Assembly: GCF_001577835.2 (NCBI RefSeq)
Contig: NC_029518.1
Span: forward strand, 32,233,462-32,297,461
Source: Coturnix japonica
Taxonomy: Eukaryota; Chordata; Aves; Galliformes; Phasianidae
DNA length: 64,000 bases
Direction of reading: 5' to 3'
A program made the translations under genes and the position numbers. Below, piece by piece: positions 51,281 through 63,711 of the stretch (the stretch's first letter is position 1; every line of letters begins with the position of its first letter). The notes beneath the pieces are model-generated. The model worked only from the letters and a program-made list of their open reading frames with translations. It searched no databases and was not told the DNA's origin.

Positions 51281-54200
51281 TTTTAAATGTGATTACATGT
51301 TTAAAAAAAATGCAGAGAAAGAGCCTACTTTATCTGACTTTCTTTTTTACTCCCTATAATGGTTGTGGTATATGTAGTAGTTTGACATTGAATGCATTGC
51401 TTGTGGTACGTGGTCCAGGGTAAACTTAGTAAAAGAGAAAAAAGAGTCAGATTGTTATGTGTCTTTATCTCTTTAGCTTCTCTTCCAGCCCTCCTCCCTG
51501 TATGAGCTTTAGTAATAAAAGCCAACAGCAAAATGCCTGTTGGATAGGTGCACTGTACTATTACACACCTTTCTTTGTAATGTTTCTAATTCAGTTGGCT
51601 TGGTGTACTTTATGTAAAGTACAGAAAAAAAGTGCAGGATTGATTGGAAGAAAGCTAGGCAGAGAAAGGATTGTTGCTATCTTTGTCCTGGAACACTGTG
51701 GCTGAAGGGTGATATTCAGGCCCCACTGAGCAGGTTAGACTTTGAATTTACAGTATGAGAAATGAGTTGTTTTTTTTTTTCCAGGTCAGTTAGCATCTCG
51801 TATTGGAAGCCTGTGTTTTCCCAACGAGAGAAAACAATGCAGGTAGAAAAGAAGAGGGTAGTTTCTCAGCAACCCAGAAGTGAATCATGCTGCCAGAATC
51901 ATGATGAGGAGTTAAAGTCCTCTAAGCTCTATGTTGGAGGTGTTTCTCTTACAATCATAGCTACTATATTCAACCTTTTCAGCATCTCTTTGAGAAATAA
52001 ATCAGACAGATTATTTATCTGCTTGTTCAGTGTGTATCCGAGTTGTAATATAGCAGGGCAGATGAGAAGAAATTCCTTCCTGTTTTGCCTTTCCTGAAAA
52101 GAATTTTTTTTTTTCTTGTTTTTTTTCCCCATTAGTCTCTAGTGATTCCAGAAAGTGAAATCCTTTGTTGGAACAAGAAGCAGCCAGACAAGCCCCTATA
52201 CCCCTACCCTTGTATGACATATTACTCGGAGAAAGAGAACCGTAACACTGAGGCACAAAGGTGGATGCAGTAAATTGTGTTTACTTAAATTAGTGGGGGA
52301 GATACTCTATTTATTTATTTTTCCCACAAATCAATTAATTTACATAGATGGAATATGTGGTATGTTTAAAACTGATATTAAGTACAAAAAAAAAAAAAGC
52401 ACCTGGTGACTAAAGCAACTTCACTTGCACATGAGTAACATATTTCCTTTAATTAGGCAGAACTTTAAGAAATTATGTACCTGCATTACATTCTGTTTGT
52501 GATGTGTGAGAAAGCCCCTTTTTTCCCTGCTCCCTTTTTTGCTTCTTTGCTTCTTTGCATGTTTGTTTCCTAGATTCCATGTATGATTCCATGTAATTCC
52601 TAGAATTCCATGTTTCAAGAAAGCAGCAAGAAATACCATACTATATATTGCATGGGAACTAGCTGAACTTTACTGGGTTCCTTTGTTTGTAGGGGTGCTT
52701 ATCATGTTTGAAAATGAGTGTTGGATTTAAGTGTTTAATTTTTTAATTGCTTTAAGGGAAAAAATATAACCTTAACAACTTCAAGTAGGCCACTTTAAAA
52801 GTCTCATTTGATTTTCTATCTGATTTTCTGCTTCTTAATCGTAGTGCTGTATTTTTCTGTAACTGTTTTTGTTTTTTTTTTCTAGAAGACTGGTTTAGAG
52901 AGGTTTAGGTGTACCTGACTTGCTCTATGAAAATAAGTCAGTTATAATATTGCAGAGAAGACAGGAGTTCTGAAACTTCACCACACTCACCTCATAGTGT
53001 GTTGGATGAAGTTATTTGATATCATTAAGTATGGTGACAGCATTCTTGCACTTGAGCTCTGTGACAGTGATGGTTTGAGGACCTGTGAAGAGGGCTTCTC
53101 TGTTACTTTACTAAGGTTTCCTGCAGACTTCATCTCAGGAATGAATTATTTGAAGCTGTAGGATGTCTGGAAGATTTTTATTTATAAGAAAAACTGCAGT
53201 GTAAGTTTGGCTGCTTTGACACATGCTGTAGAGCAGCTGCCTTCTGGGTACTGACAGACTGAACTACTGAATGAAAAAAATTGACATGTTTGTGTACGCT
53301 GTTGGAAGCAGAAAATAAATTATTTTTGTGTACAAGAAGAAAATGTGTTTATTTCCCTCTGAATTGCTAGCATGGTGAGGTTATTGAGGTAGCGTTGTTC
53401 AAGTGCTGAGGAGTAAAATGGGAAGAGGCCAGAAGGGAGAGGTGTTGCACTGGCTTCCTGTGATGACAGCATTATTACCTGGTAACATTTAGAACTGAAA
53501 CCTGCTACTGCTACATTGCCCATCTGCAACACAAACTCGTGGCTTAGTTCTTTTCCTGCCTGAATTAATGAATGTGACTTTCCACTGTCGTAAGTGTGGG
53601 GAAACAAGTGTTGTAAGTTGGGAAGGACAAGTAGTTGGAAGATCTCTTGTGACTGGCAGTGTAGGCATTTGTGGCATTAATCTACCAGAATGTAGTTCAC
53701 CAAAATAAAGTGACATTTAATTGATTAAAGAAAGTGATTAGGTAGGTGCAGCTATGTACAATTCCATATCTGCAGTTTGTTTCCTAGATGTCATGCCAGA
53801 TTAATCTAGTTTTGAAAGTGACTGTTAATTTGTTAGATGTTCTCACTCTAGATTGCGGGGCTGGTTTTGCATTTCAAGGTTTTTTTTTTTTCCCTAAATG
53901 TTCTTGCAGAGTTTGGTGTTTTAGGAAAAAAAAAAAAAAAATAGTACTTAAGAGTACTGAAATGGTAAGATGGGCACACAAGTCACCTGCAAGAAGCCAA
54001 GAGAGGAAAGATGAAGTCAACTGGAAAGAGCTATGTCTGAATTTGCAGTCTACTTTGTTCACTTCTGAACATGCGGCATGCCAAAGTCAGTTACTTGAAT
54101 TCAACTTTTTCACTAGGCATGCTTCTAGTTTGAGGTGAACTAACTAAGCTACAGCCAGATTTCACTTCTGTTTGTACTTCCTCTATTAAATTACCTGAAA

Positions 54201-55556
54201 CAGTCTGAGCCAATGTGAAGCCACTTTCTGAAATTAGTGTGTGCTGGGCATAACTGTGTTACAATGACATAATATTATCTGCTGCATGTATTACATAGCC
54301 ACTGTTGTGGATGTAGAACAAGTAGTACTGTTATGCCAAACACACAAAATAACCTTTGCTTTAGCATTCTGTAGTTTTTTTTCAGACAAGTAAATGCTGT
54401 ATAGGAGAGAGAAAGGGAGATTATGGAAGAAAATAAACACACTGTTGTGAGCTCATGACTCTACATTTCAATTTCCTCTGTCATGTAAAAGTTTTTTCCT
54501 TTTTTTTGCATATTACCTGTTATAGCTTTTTGTGTCAAATGTCTTAAGAAAAATCCCTGAGAACTGCTGTGGCTCAGACTAATAAATTATTGTTTGGGTG
54601 GGTTTTTTTTAGTTTTTATTTTTTTTTTAATTGTTGTTGTTGTTCTCTCTATTTGTAGTCAGGAAGCAGATAGCACCAATTAATTTTAAAGACAGTCTGT
54701 CCTTGCCTACTAAGAACGGGCACTTTCACTTTCTTTCCTTTCCTTTTTTTGTTCCCTCTGTAACCTGTAGTGCTCTTTTTATTTGTTTTTGTCCAGTCCC
54801 TGAAGTATTTCAGTTTGCTATGAATCCCAGAGCTTCACCCTTTCCTACCATTAATTCTCTTTTTGTTGTATAGGTAAAATATTGTTCTTTTTTATCCTGT
54901 AGTGTTCAGCTTATTTTCCCTTTATATCCTTGGATTTAGTTTCCTTTTCCTTAATTTTATCCCAATAATCTAATCAGTTTGCAGAGAAAATGGGATTAAT
55001 CTTCACTTTCTGAATTATCCTTGCTTCCTTTTTCTCATCCTAGTCCATCTTCTTCCTTCATCGTTGACGGCTGCACCATTTTCATTTGGCATACAGAGTC
55101 ATTGTGATTGTGGAGTCTGATTTCAGTCTGCTTCCTTATTTAATAAGTAGTACTGTCCTTTCCCACTGGGAAACATATTTCTGTCTGACTGTATTCATGC
55201 TGCCTTCCTGCTTTGACTGTCATGACCTCTTGATTCACTTGTCTCCACCTCTTTCTCGTCTGCTACCAAAGACCTGTGACTAATCATCTTTTTCTCTTCC
55301 AATGCTTATTAAGTCTTTGCCTTCTGAAAATCTCTTGCTGGATGCCTGATTCCCTTGTGTAGAATGTTCCCTATTTAGGTGCACCAAAACTCTACTTTCT
55401 TTAGTCCCAGTTTACTGCTCTGTTCAGTTTCCTGTCTTTTGCAACAAAGTAAGGGGAGGTGGGGTATGATTCCTTTTAGGCTAAATGTTTTATGATATAA
55501 ATATCACGCTTCGCTGTCTGCCAGTACTGAAGTAGAAGACAGCGAGAAAGCTAGCT

Positions 55557-55559
55557 ATG

Positions 55560-55593
<34 letters not shown>

Positions 55594-55611
55594 TATATAT
55601 ATACACACACT
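55557..55611. repeat. alternating (TA)n(CA)n(TA)n(CA)n microsatellite
   Basis: Four blocks alternate between TA and CA units over about 55 bases. The pattern suggests duplication of a compound (TA)(CA) repeat. All of it is alternating purine-pyrimidine, the kind of sequence able to take Z-form or cruciform structure. Confidence 0.9.
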
Positions 55612-56231
55612 CCTGTTTAACTAGAGAATGGTACTGCGTGTTGTAATAATGATAGACATGATGGCATTTTGGAAAGAGTGTATAAAATCAATTTTTCTCC
55701 TACACGTATTGAATCTTTTTCTTTCCTTCCCTCTTGTTTTACCTCACCGCCTGGTTATTCAGGCTAAGAGCTGTAGGTTATGATGACTTTCTTTGCTTGC
55801 AAAATGCCTTCATACTACAGTGTATTTTAAATAAACAAGTGTATTTTACTCATTGTCCACCAAGTAGTGAAAGCTGAGGCAAGTTTTGGCATATCAACGT
55901 TTTTATTAGAGTTTTCTTTACTATCCATACTATTTTAGCTGAATGCTTTGAACTTATATTTGTTGTTTTTTCAGTTCTTTCTCTAACTTTCATTATCATT
56001 TTAGTGCAAATACAGACAGGGTGTTTTCACAAATACAGTTTTCTTTGTCAGTCAATTATTTTAAAGTATAGAATATTTTCAGAGCTGCAGTTTCAGGTTT
56101 TAAGGCAGTTTCCTTTAATATTTGAGGAAATATATTGAAGCTGAATGTCAGCTAATAATCGTGTAACCTGAAGGGAAAATCTTTGTGATATAGAGTGAGT
56201 TCTGGAAAGATCTCAAATTCATACTATGGCT

Positions 56232-56258
56232 GGGGGGGGGGGGGGGGGGGGGGGGGGG
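56232..56258. repeat. poly-G run of 27 followed by a short duplication
   Basis: An uninterrupted run of 27 G on the plus strand. It is followed at 56265-56297 by two copies of a CCCTAAAAAAAAGC unit. Long G runs are rare in vertebrate DNA and are prone to sequencing error, so the true length is uncertain. Confidence 0.85.
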
Positions 56259-56508
56259 AAGCAACCCTAAAAAAAAGCCACCCTAAAAAAAAGCCCTTGA
56301 AATGCCCTAGTTTATGGTTTCATTATGTTCATTTAAAATATAGAAATCTTCAGATGACCCAGACACCTACTTACATGCTTTCTTCTGTTTTTCAGTCTCT
56401 TGGGGCTCTGGAGAATTTAATTAAAAGAGCTCTCATTTCAGTCAGAATGCTATATAGAGTTTTAAAAGAATGAAAACTCAATTTCTTTTTGTGAGGATAT
56501 TAGTGTGA

Positions 56509-56570
56509 ATATATATATATGTATGTATGTATATTTTTTTTTAATTTTTTTTTTTTATATACTTATATAA
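56509..56570. repeat. (TA)n(TG)n and T-rich low-complexity block
   Basis: TA units give way to three GTAT-type units, then T runs separated by AA, then a TATATAC stretch. Simple sequence only. Confidence 0.8.
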
Positions 56571-56789
56571 GTGAACAAAGTCTGGCTCAGTTTGTGATGC
56601 ACAGTCAGCCAATTGACTGGAGTTGACTTAAACCTTTCGAAAAACAAAATGACCTTGGAGGGAAGAGGCTGTTTGATTAGATTATATGTGGATGTAAGGC
56701 AGGGAGTTTGTGAATGACTGGGGGAATTTTGGAATGAAATACAGGGGTAGGAAGAAATATGATGAACAAACCTTTTTAAACTGCTGAGC

Positions 56790-56880
56790 TTTTTTTTTTT
56801 TTTTTTTTTTTTTCCATTTCAGTTTCAAAGGTTTTTTTTTTTTTTTTCCCCTTTTTTTTTTTTTTTTTTTTTTTTTCTCC
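56790..56880. repeat. three long poly-T runs in a pyrimidine-rich tract
   Basis: Runs of 24 T (56790-56813), 16 T (56832-56847) and 25 T (56852-56876) lie within 91 bases. The last two are joined by CCCC. The strong strand asymmetry makes a homopurine-homopyrimidine tract of the kind that can form triplex DNA. Confidence 0.9.
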
Positions 56881-57868
56881 AGTGTGTTCAGCTTGGTGAA
56901 TTAATTAGATTAAGTCACATCACTCCTGGCTGCTGGAAGGGAAGGGAATTCCGGTAGTAGCTTGTGAGCTTGTTGAGCTGAATTTGGCAATTGTGGGGAA
57001 CCTACGGTAGTGTGGTGCCACCATTTCCTCTATAGCTGGATAGCTGCCTCAGCTTCTATTGTTTTTGTGGTATGTGGAAACCTGGGTTACTGTTGGGAAA
57101 GTATACTGGAGGAAGTTAATTATTTATTTCAGTAAGAGAAACCTTTTTGGGCAACTGGTAAACAAGCAAATAAACAATCCCTCCCAAACTACAGAATGTT
57201 TTAGTACTGACCTATTCTAGAAGTTTCTAGAAATTCTTTTTGTGTAAACAGGGGAGGAGTCCTTTGTGGAGTAAGGAACAATTTTCATTTTTCAAAATTT
57301 GTCAGTTTTCCCTAATATCTCCTCATTAACTTCTCAAATTGATCTCTATTTATCAGCTTAATTCTTTGCCATGTGAATTATTCTGCCATCTAGTTTCCGG
57401 TGACTCCTGGTAATTCCCTTATGGTGCCTTTCAACAATTAATCTGTTCTGGTCTGTAACCATGGCATTCTTGCACATGATGCACATATCTCCTTCCCTAT
57501 ATGGTGTTGGAGTTCTCCTTTCTCTAGTCCTTTTATGATAAAGGATTCTGAATCAGTGACTTATTTCTAATTAATCCTTAATAAGTGGCTTATTCTATTT
57601 TGATCTGAGCAAATACAGTCCCATAAATCAGGCCTGAATGATTTTCTTCAGTAAAAGGATTATGCTAATTTAACACTTGGGAGTTGTTGTTTTTTAAGCT
57701 GCAAAAACAACAATAAAACCCAAAACCAAAAGACTGTGTTTTTGTTTTGTTTTCTTTAGTTGTTTGTTTTTAACCTGAAACCAGTGTCAGCTTGAAAGGC
57801 CTGATGGCCTTTCAAACTAATGGCTTGGCCTGAAAGAACTAAAGCTATAGAAAAAGTCATAAAAATCA

Positions 57869-57927
57869 CAGCCACTAGATGATCTTTGAGGTCCCTTCCC
57901 AACCTAAGCCATTGTATGTTTCTCTGA
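57869..57927 (+). mobile_element. short CR1 LINE 3' fragment
   Basis: CACTAGATGATCTTTGAGGT then CCCTTCCCAACCTAAGCC and a decayed terminal ATTGTATG. Only the last 60 bases or so are clear. The sequence before it is not confidently CR1. Confidence 0.75.
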
Positions 57928-60900
57928 CTGTGTTTTCTTATTTCATGTAAGTTGCTCAGTAGTTATGACACTACGTGAGACATGAAGCATTTCGAAGATG
58001 TGGATATTAGCCTATAAATTTATGTATTTATTTATTCATTGCAACCCAGGAGAGTGTCATAAGCAGCAAGTATTGTAAGAGATGCTTGAAAACAATAGAC
58101 TCTTATTTAAAATATTTTATCTGAAGTGGAGAGCAAGCGTTCCATTTCACATTTTCTAGGTTCATTCTATCGGTAATGTTGTGTCACAAAATGAAAAAAC
58201 CTCTCCAAGGGCTGTTTTGGGATTTGGGGGAGCAGGATTCTCAATCTTTCTTCAGTAAGAGAGGATGCCACCATAAGATGCAAATGCGACTAAGATAAAA
58301 AATCTTTCCTGTATGTTTTTTCTATTCCTACGTGCTAAAGTGATTTTTTTTTTTCAAGTTGGAGATTTTGACTTAATATTAATTAATCTTGAATATTCTG
58401 GAAAATTTTCAAGGAGTATTGTGTAGTATTTATTATTTTTGTAAACATTGTTACTAATCGAGGAAATAAGGGTGTATAGCTGGTTGCAATAGTTATTTGT
58501 TTGGAAAGAAAATTAACGTTGATAGTTTTGTATATCAGGTATCTACTGTAATCTCTTTAACTGAGAAAGACTGCCCTCTTTTGGACGTAATTAGAACTGG
58601 TTTAATTGCCAAGGCTACAACTACTTGAAGTTGCCCTGCTTTGTCTATAGAAGCTGATGAATTTCCATGGATGAATGAGGTGGATACTACTTTGATATCA
58701 AAATCTATGTAGCTGTGGTTATCTATGACAGTAATAGTCAACATCTTCACTGGAAGATTTAGTTACTTGCATTTAAGTTTCATATCATGCTACGCATGAT
58801 GTATATAGTGTGAGTATATCATACTAATGAGAATGTGGGATTTCCTTATTTTTGTTAATTTCCCCATCATCTGAGATTATGCGTGACCATAACCTAGCAT
58901 TTCTTTTGTTGCTCTGTTTTATTGGTTCAATTTTTTTTTTTCCTCATTAGAGTGTTAGTTACTTTTTTACTTTCTAATTTTAAAGATCCTCTCTTCTGTG
59001 TTTTTTGTTTTTGACCCCTTGCCCTAATAAAATGAATGCATAATTTGATCTTCTGCATCATAAATTGCTAGAAGTAATTAAACTTGGCAGGTAGGTGGCA
59101 AACAGGTTGCCTGTGGCTTAAGAATAAGCTTCATGAAGGAAACAGTGAAATTTAAGTCAGTCCAAGATACACTTTTAGCAAACATATACTGTAACTTGTA
59201 GTATTTTGAATGGCATTTGATGACCTACATTAAATGGATTCATTGTCATTCATTTCTGAAAGAGCAGGCATTCCAAACTTCATCAGAAAGGCTGTGGATT
59301 TGTCTGGGAGTCTCTAGCTACTAATTCAGAGCCTGACATTAAAAAACACTCTCAGGTCTGTAGGATCATAAATATACCGGTTAGACTAAAGTAGAAGGAC
59401 TGTCTTTGTGTGTAACTGTGCTAGCAGAAAAAACCTTTAAGGCAGTACAGTAACAACGCATGCCAGTATTTGGGGTTTAAAGCCTAGATGACAAGGTTTC
59501 TGTTAGTTTAGTATATTAAAACGGTGATCGTTTAAAATGCAGTTGTGTTTCAAAGGCTTCATCATGGAGCTAGATCATGCTGTTCTAGGAGTTTGCACAT
59601 CACGTCTACTCCAAGGAACATTTAGTCTAGGTATAAAATGAGATAATTGATGGATATAGACAGCATACTGACGTAATGCTACAGCACTGGTCAGTGTAAC
59701 AGAGATAAACATTTCTGATCTATTTTAAATCCAGATAGAAAAAAACATCCTGGCATTAGTGTTTTGACTTAAAACATTGTGTTATGTGTACCATGTGCAT
59801 ATGATATTATTGGAATACTTGAGTTGTATTGACAATGCCAACTAAACAGAGAAAATGTAGTCACCACCTTGCTAAATCATGTATGCTTTATTGCCTTGTT
59901 AGATAAAGCTGCCCCTTGGCAGCCTTTCCCATCGTCATTGTTTTATTAATGAGTAGTTTTGCTTTGCGTTTTGAAACAAGACATTCCTCTTCTGGCAGAC
60001 CGTGCTTTCAGAGGATGCTAATGCTGATTGTATATGAAATGAGTGATGACTCTCAATATGACAAGATGCGTAAGTAATTTATGAATTATGAAGCCTTTTA
60101 TAGGTTATTGACAAAGCATATCCAACTGTGTTAGAATGAAATTATCATATCAGTTATGTATTTTAAAAAGAAATTAATTTATTTTTACTCCCATTTACGA
60201 AGCAGTCCACTCCGGGGTCTGTTTCATAGCAAAATAGTGGCAGACAGGAATTTTGTTAGGTTGTTTCTGGTTTTCTCTTCTGTTTAGCCCTCTCTGAGAT
60301 TAAAGCTTCTTTTCCATTTTGACAATGGATTAGCTGGTGAAGTGAAAACTTCTTGATATGCTTCAGTGTAGCAAGTCTGTACTTAAGAGATAAGTAGCAG
60401 TGATTATTGACTGACTTCTATTTTCAAGGACAAGATTAAAGACTGTGAAGTATCGCTCCTTTTGATGTCAGTGGGCAAACATACTGACTTCAGTAGGTCT
60501 AGATTGCTGCTCTGTCTGCATACTTGAACAAATTTACTTTAGAACTTGTTTTCTTTGAAAAAAAAATTAATTATCATAAATCATAGAAACCTTGCCCAAT
60601 TAGTATGACATTTCCATTTTTTTTCCCTTTATTTGTGAAATTAACCAGAATGTTTAAGAAAAAAGCATGATTGGAGGCAGCATAGCCAAAATTCTAACTT
60701 GGCAGGGGATACCCCTGCCTTTTTTTTTTCTTTTAAAGAGATCTTCAGAATGTAAAAGCTTGGTTATGAGTTGCCTGAATTAGTCCGCTTTGTAGGGGAG
60801 TTTTTCAAAGGCACATAATCCCTGCCAAAATCTTTCTGTTTACAGCAAATAGGTAGATTAGAGATGTCTTGTAACGACTTTGTACGTAGTCCAAGAATTT

Positions 60901-62379
60901 CAGGACAAAATAATTTTGTTTTCTGTAGTGTTTTGTTTTGTGGTTTTTTTTTCCCACTTGGATTTATAATTAGATGAGGTAAAGTAAGAAAACAAGCACA
61001 ATACTTTACTGGAAACTTGCTTATGATTCTTTTTTATGTCCTATAACACAAATTCTATACTGAGTATTGGCTGACCAAGCAAATGAAGGAACATGTGCAC
61101 AATCAACATTCTTTGTGATTTTCCTCCTCTTAAAATTTGAAGTATATTTTATGCGGTGTTTACTTTTACTCTGAAAGAGAAATTTGAACAGCAGCTTAAT
61201 AAGTAAGAATACAAGTTCATTTTATTGCTTTTCAACTATTCTTCACATATCTTGGAAGATATTTCTCTTGACTGCCAGTACATTTCTGAGCTACTGCAGT
61301 GCTGCTTATTTAGAAAGTGTATGCTGAAGCTGTGGAAATTGTTTTCTGTTAGGTCATTTCAACTTTTACTTCTGCTTTCCCTGAAGAACATTCGTATTTG
61401 TGCTTGATCTCTGCTCTCTACTCCAGTGTTTGTTACAGGGTCACTTTTTATACTCTTTCCTCAGCTTTCTGAGAAGTTCACACTGACTGTGTCCTGACTC
61501 CTTTACTGTGCAGTGGCCACTGTGACTCTATTTATGCCTTAGCTTGATCTATCATGGTTCACTTTTGAAAGGACTGCAAGATATCTGCAGAGTTTGGAAG
61601 GGAGTTAGTGGCTAATGCTAGTTGCTAATAACTTCCTGCAGGATGTTGCTGATGTGAATCTTGTTAGGATGGGAGTAAGGTAGAAAAAGTGGGATGATGC
61701 AGTATGTATTGAAATCTCTGTGCTTGAATTACACACTTCAAGCAGTGCACAATCCACAAGGTGAACACACAGGTTGTTGTGTTTTATTATTTTTGTTTTT
61801 TTCCACAAGATTGTCTTAGAAATAAGAGCTTATTTTTCCAAACTAGACACTTTCAAATGGAAATATCCCAAAGCTAACCAGTTAGGTATCTTCTGTTCTT
61901 GTGGATGTTGAGTGTGAGGCATTTCAATGCTTTTGGAAAATGAAAGCATTCTAATCCACGTGATGAGCAAGTATGATTTAAGAGATTTTTTTTTTTTTTT
62001 TTTTGGTTGGTTTTTATCGTGGTCAGCTCTATGCCTTTGTAAATCAAGCGGCTGCTGCATATTAGGAAAGCAGCCCTGACGGTGTCCTGAGGTGTCCTCG
62101 GGACTCCTTCCTGCTGGCTGGAACAGACTCGCTCTCTGCTTCCCCGCTGCTCAGAGGTCTGCAGTGCCAACAGGGCACGAGTTCTCCCCGGTTCATGCTG
62201 GAAAAAAAGAAATACGGAAGTGCCCAGGCAGAGGAACGGGCAGATAGATGCCCGTGTTACTGTCGGGAAATGTGTAAGAAGGAGACAGGTGACGTCTGCT
62301 CCCCCGTAGTCTTTCACCGCCGACTCCTCTCTTTCCTTCTCTAGCCCGCATTTCTCTTCCTGCCCAGCCCTCCGGGCCG
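57928..62379. other. AT-rich spacer upstream of the RGS7 CpG island
   Basis: No exon or transposon recognised. More plus-strand poly-T runs occur (58344-58354, 58931-58941, 60720-60729, 61986-62004). It may contain RGS7 regulatory DNA or an upstream alternative first exon, but I cannot show either. Confidence 0.55.
61986..62004. repeat. poly-T run of 19 just upstream of the RGS7 CpG island
   Basis: An uninterrupted T run followed by GGTTGGTTTTT, about 380 bases before the GC-rich promoter block begins. No retroposed sequence was recognised on the minus strand side. Confidence 0.85.
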
Positions 62380-63150
62380 TCTGATCTCATTTACGGGGGC
62401 TACCGCCAGATCCGCAGGCAGCTGCAGTTTCTTGGCCGAGGGTTTCGGCGTTGGGCCGCTGCGTGGCGGAGCGGCGGCAGCAGCGCAGCACAGCAGCACC
62501 TTTGACGTGCCCGTTCCCCACGTGACGGCCGCTCCATTGCGGGGCGGGCGCTGAGCTGCCGCCGCTCCGCCAGAGCGGAGAGAGCCGCAGCCGCAGCGTG
62601 TGTGTGTGTGATGAGAGATCGCCGCGTCCCTCCGCCCGCCGCCGGCTGACACCCCCAGGAGCAGCGGCAGGAGGAGCCGAGGAGCCGCTGTCACTCCGCA
62701 CTGACCTTGGCCCGGGAGGTAACCGAGCTCCGCGGCCGCGCCGAGACCTCTCGGTCGCCGCTGCCGCTGTCCGCGGTGCTGAAAGAGCCGCGCCGCTCTG
62801 CCCGCAGGGCTCCCCCGGCCATTTGCTGCTGGGAGGTGCGGGCACTGCGGGGCAGGCGCCGGGCGGGGCGCGCCGAGGGCGAGGTGCGGCTCAGCCCCCA
62901 TCGGGAGGACTGGGGAGGGGTCCGGGGGGGGGGGCTCCAGGGGGAGATGTTTGGGGCAGAGCTTAGTCCGCCTCGCTCTCCGCAGCCTCCGGTGCCGTCT
63001 GTAGATGGAGCACATTCTTACACCTGCGTGCAAAGCCGGAGCTACGGCAGGGGCTGAGCGTTCAGTGCGGCTCCCGGGTGAGCGGAGGGGGGAGGGCGGG
63101 AGGAGCCGGGGCTGGCGGCTCAGACGAGGCTTTGCGGTGAACTATGAGGA
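62380..63150 (+). promoter_or_regulatory. RGS7: CpG island: probable RGS7 promoter and 5' non-coding exon
   Basis: A dense CpG, GC-rich block begins abruptly after AT-rich spacer and ends about 560 bases before the first coding exon of RGS7. Visible sites include TGACGT (62503-62508, half CRE), an overlapping CACGTG E-box and TGACG at 62519-62527, GC boxes (GGGGCGGGCG at 62541-62550 and another near 62855-62865), and a short GT repeat at 62598-62610. No TATA box is obvious. Two splice-donor-like sites on the plus strand, CGG|GTGAGC at 63077/63078 and GAG|GTAACC at 62718/62719, could end a non-coding exon. Long open frames here on both strands come from the lack of AT-rich stops and are not supported as proteins. 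Confidence 0.75.
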
Positions 63151-63681
63151 AAGTAGGTGAAAGCAAGCGGGAGCGCGTTCTGCCGTGTTTCTTGTTTGAT
63201 GCCGAGAGAAGTTTAAGGAGGCTGTTCTTCTTGCAGTGTGTTTGTGGATTGTGGAAGTTGCTTTTGTCCGAACCGTGAGGCGAGGGCAGAGCTGAACATA
63301 AAGTCGTGGGCCCAGTCAGTCCCCTCAAAACTGTGGTCAGGAGGGTGCCAAGTATCTCTGGTTGGAAGTGTGTATCAGGAGGGAGTGCTTGGGGAGAGGC
63401 TCCTCATGATGTGGTGCTTACTGATGTTAGGGAGCTATTTGGAGCAACAATTCATTAATGTCTGAATTAGAGTAACACGTTACATTCATTATTTACAGGC
63501 AAAAGAGAGTAATGGCATTAAATGGTAAATTAGCTTCTTTGCTCCAGTGTAAATATCCATAGGAGTTTAGAGCATACGCTGAATCTTATAACGTCTGGGT
63601 ATAAAATCACGTCCATTAATCATCAAGGAGGGAAGGAGATCTGAGGAAGTGTCTTACTGAGATCACTTGTACCTTTTACAG
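63078..63681 (+). other. RGS7: proposed 5' UTR intron of RGS7
   Basis: The donor CGG|GTGAGC at 63077/63078 and the acceptor CCTTTTACAG ending at 63681 frame a 604-base interval whose base composition falls from GC-rich to AT-rich. An alternative is that the donor near 62718 is used, or that the first exon lies further upstream and this island is only one of several promoters. RNA evidence would decide. Confidence 0.4.
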
Positions 63682-63711
63682 CACACCAAAAGCGGATCAA
63701 ATCTGTGGGAC

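Larger units (their letters stand above)
50842..57868. other. T-rich spacer with clustered simple repeats, no gene seen
   Basis: Poly-T runs of eight or more recur on the plus strand (for example 51770-51780, 52104-52114, 52872-52881, 53880-53891, 54619-54628), with far fewer poly-A runs (52386-52398, 53926-53941). Microsatellites cluster at 55.5-56.9 kb. No protein-coding exon was recognised. Confidence 0.6.

Noticed and set aside
56195-56473. 92-codon open frame through the poly-G run
   Set aside because: Polyglycine is produced by the G homopolymer; not a gene.
62341-63033. 230-codon minus-strand open frame and overlapping frames on both strands in the RGS7 CpG island
   Set aside because: Low-complexity Ala/Arg/Pro/Gly content from GC-rich promoter DNA, with no motif and no splice-framed continuation.
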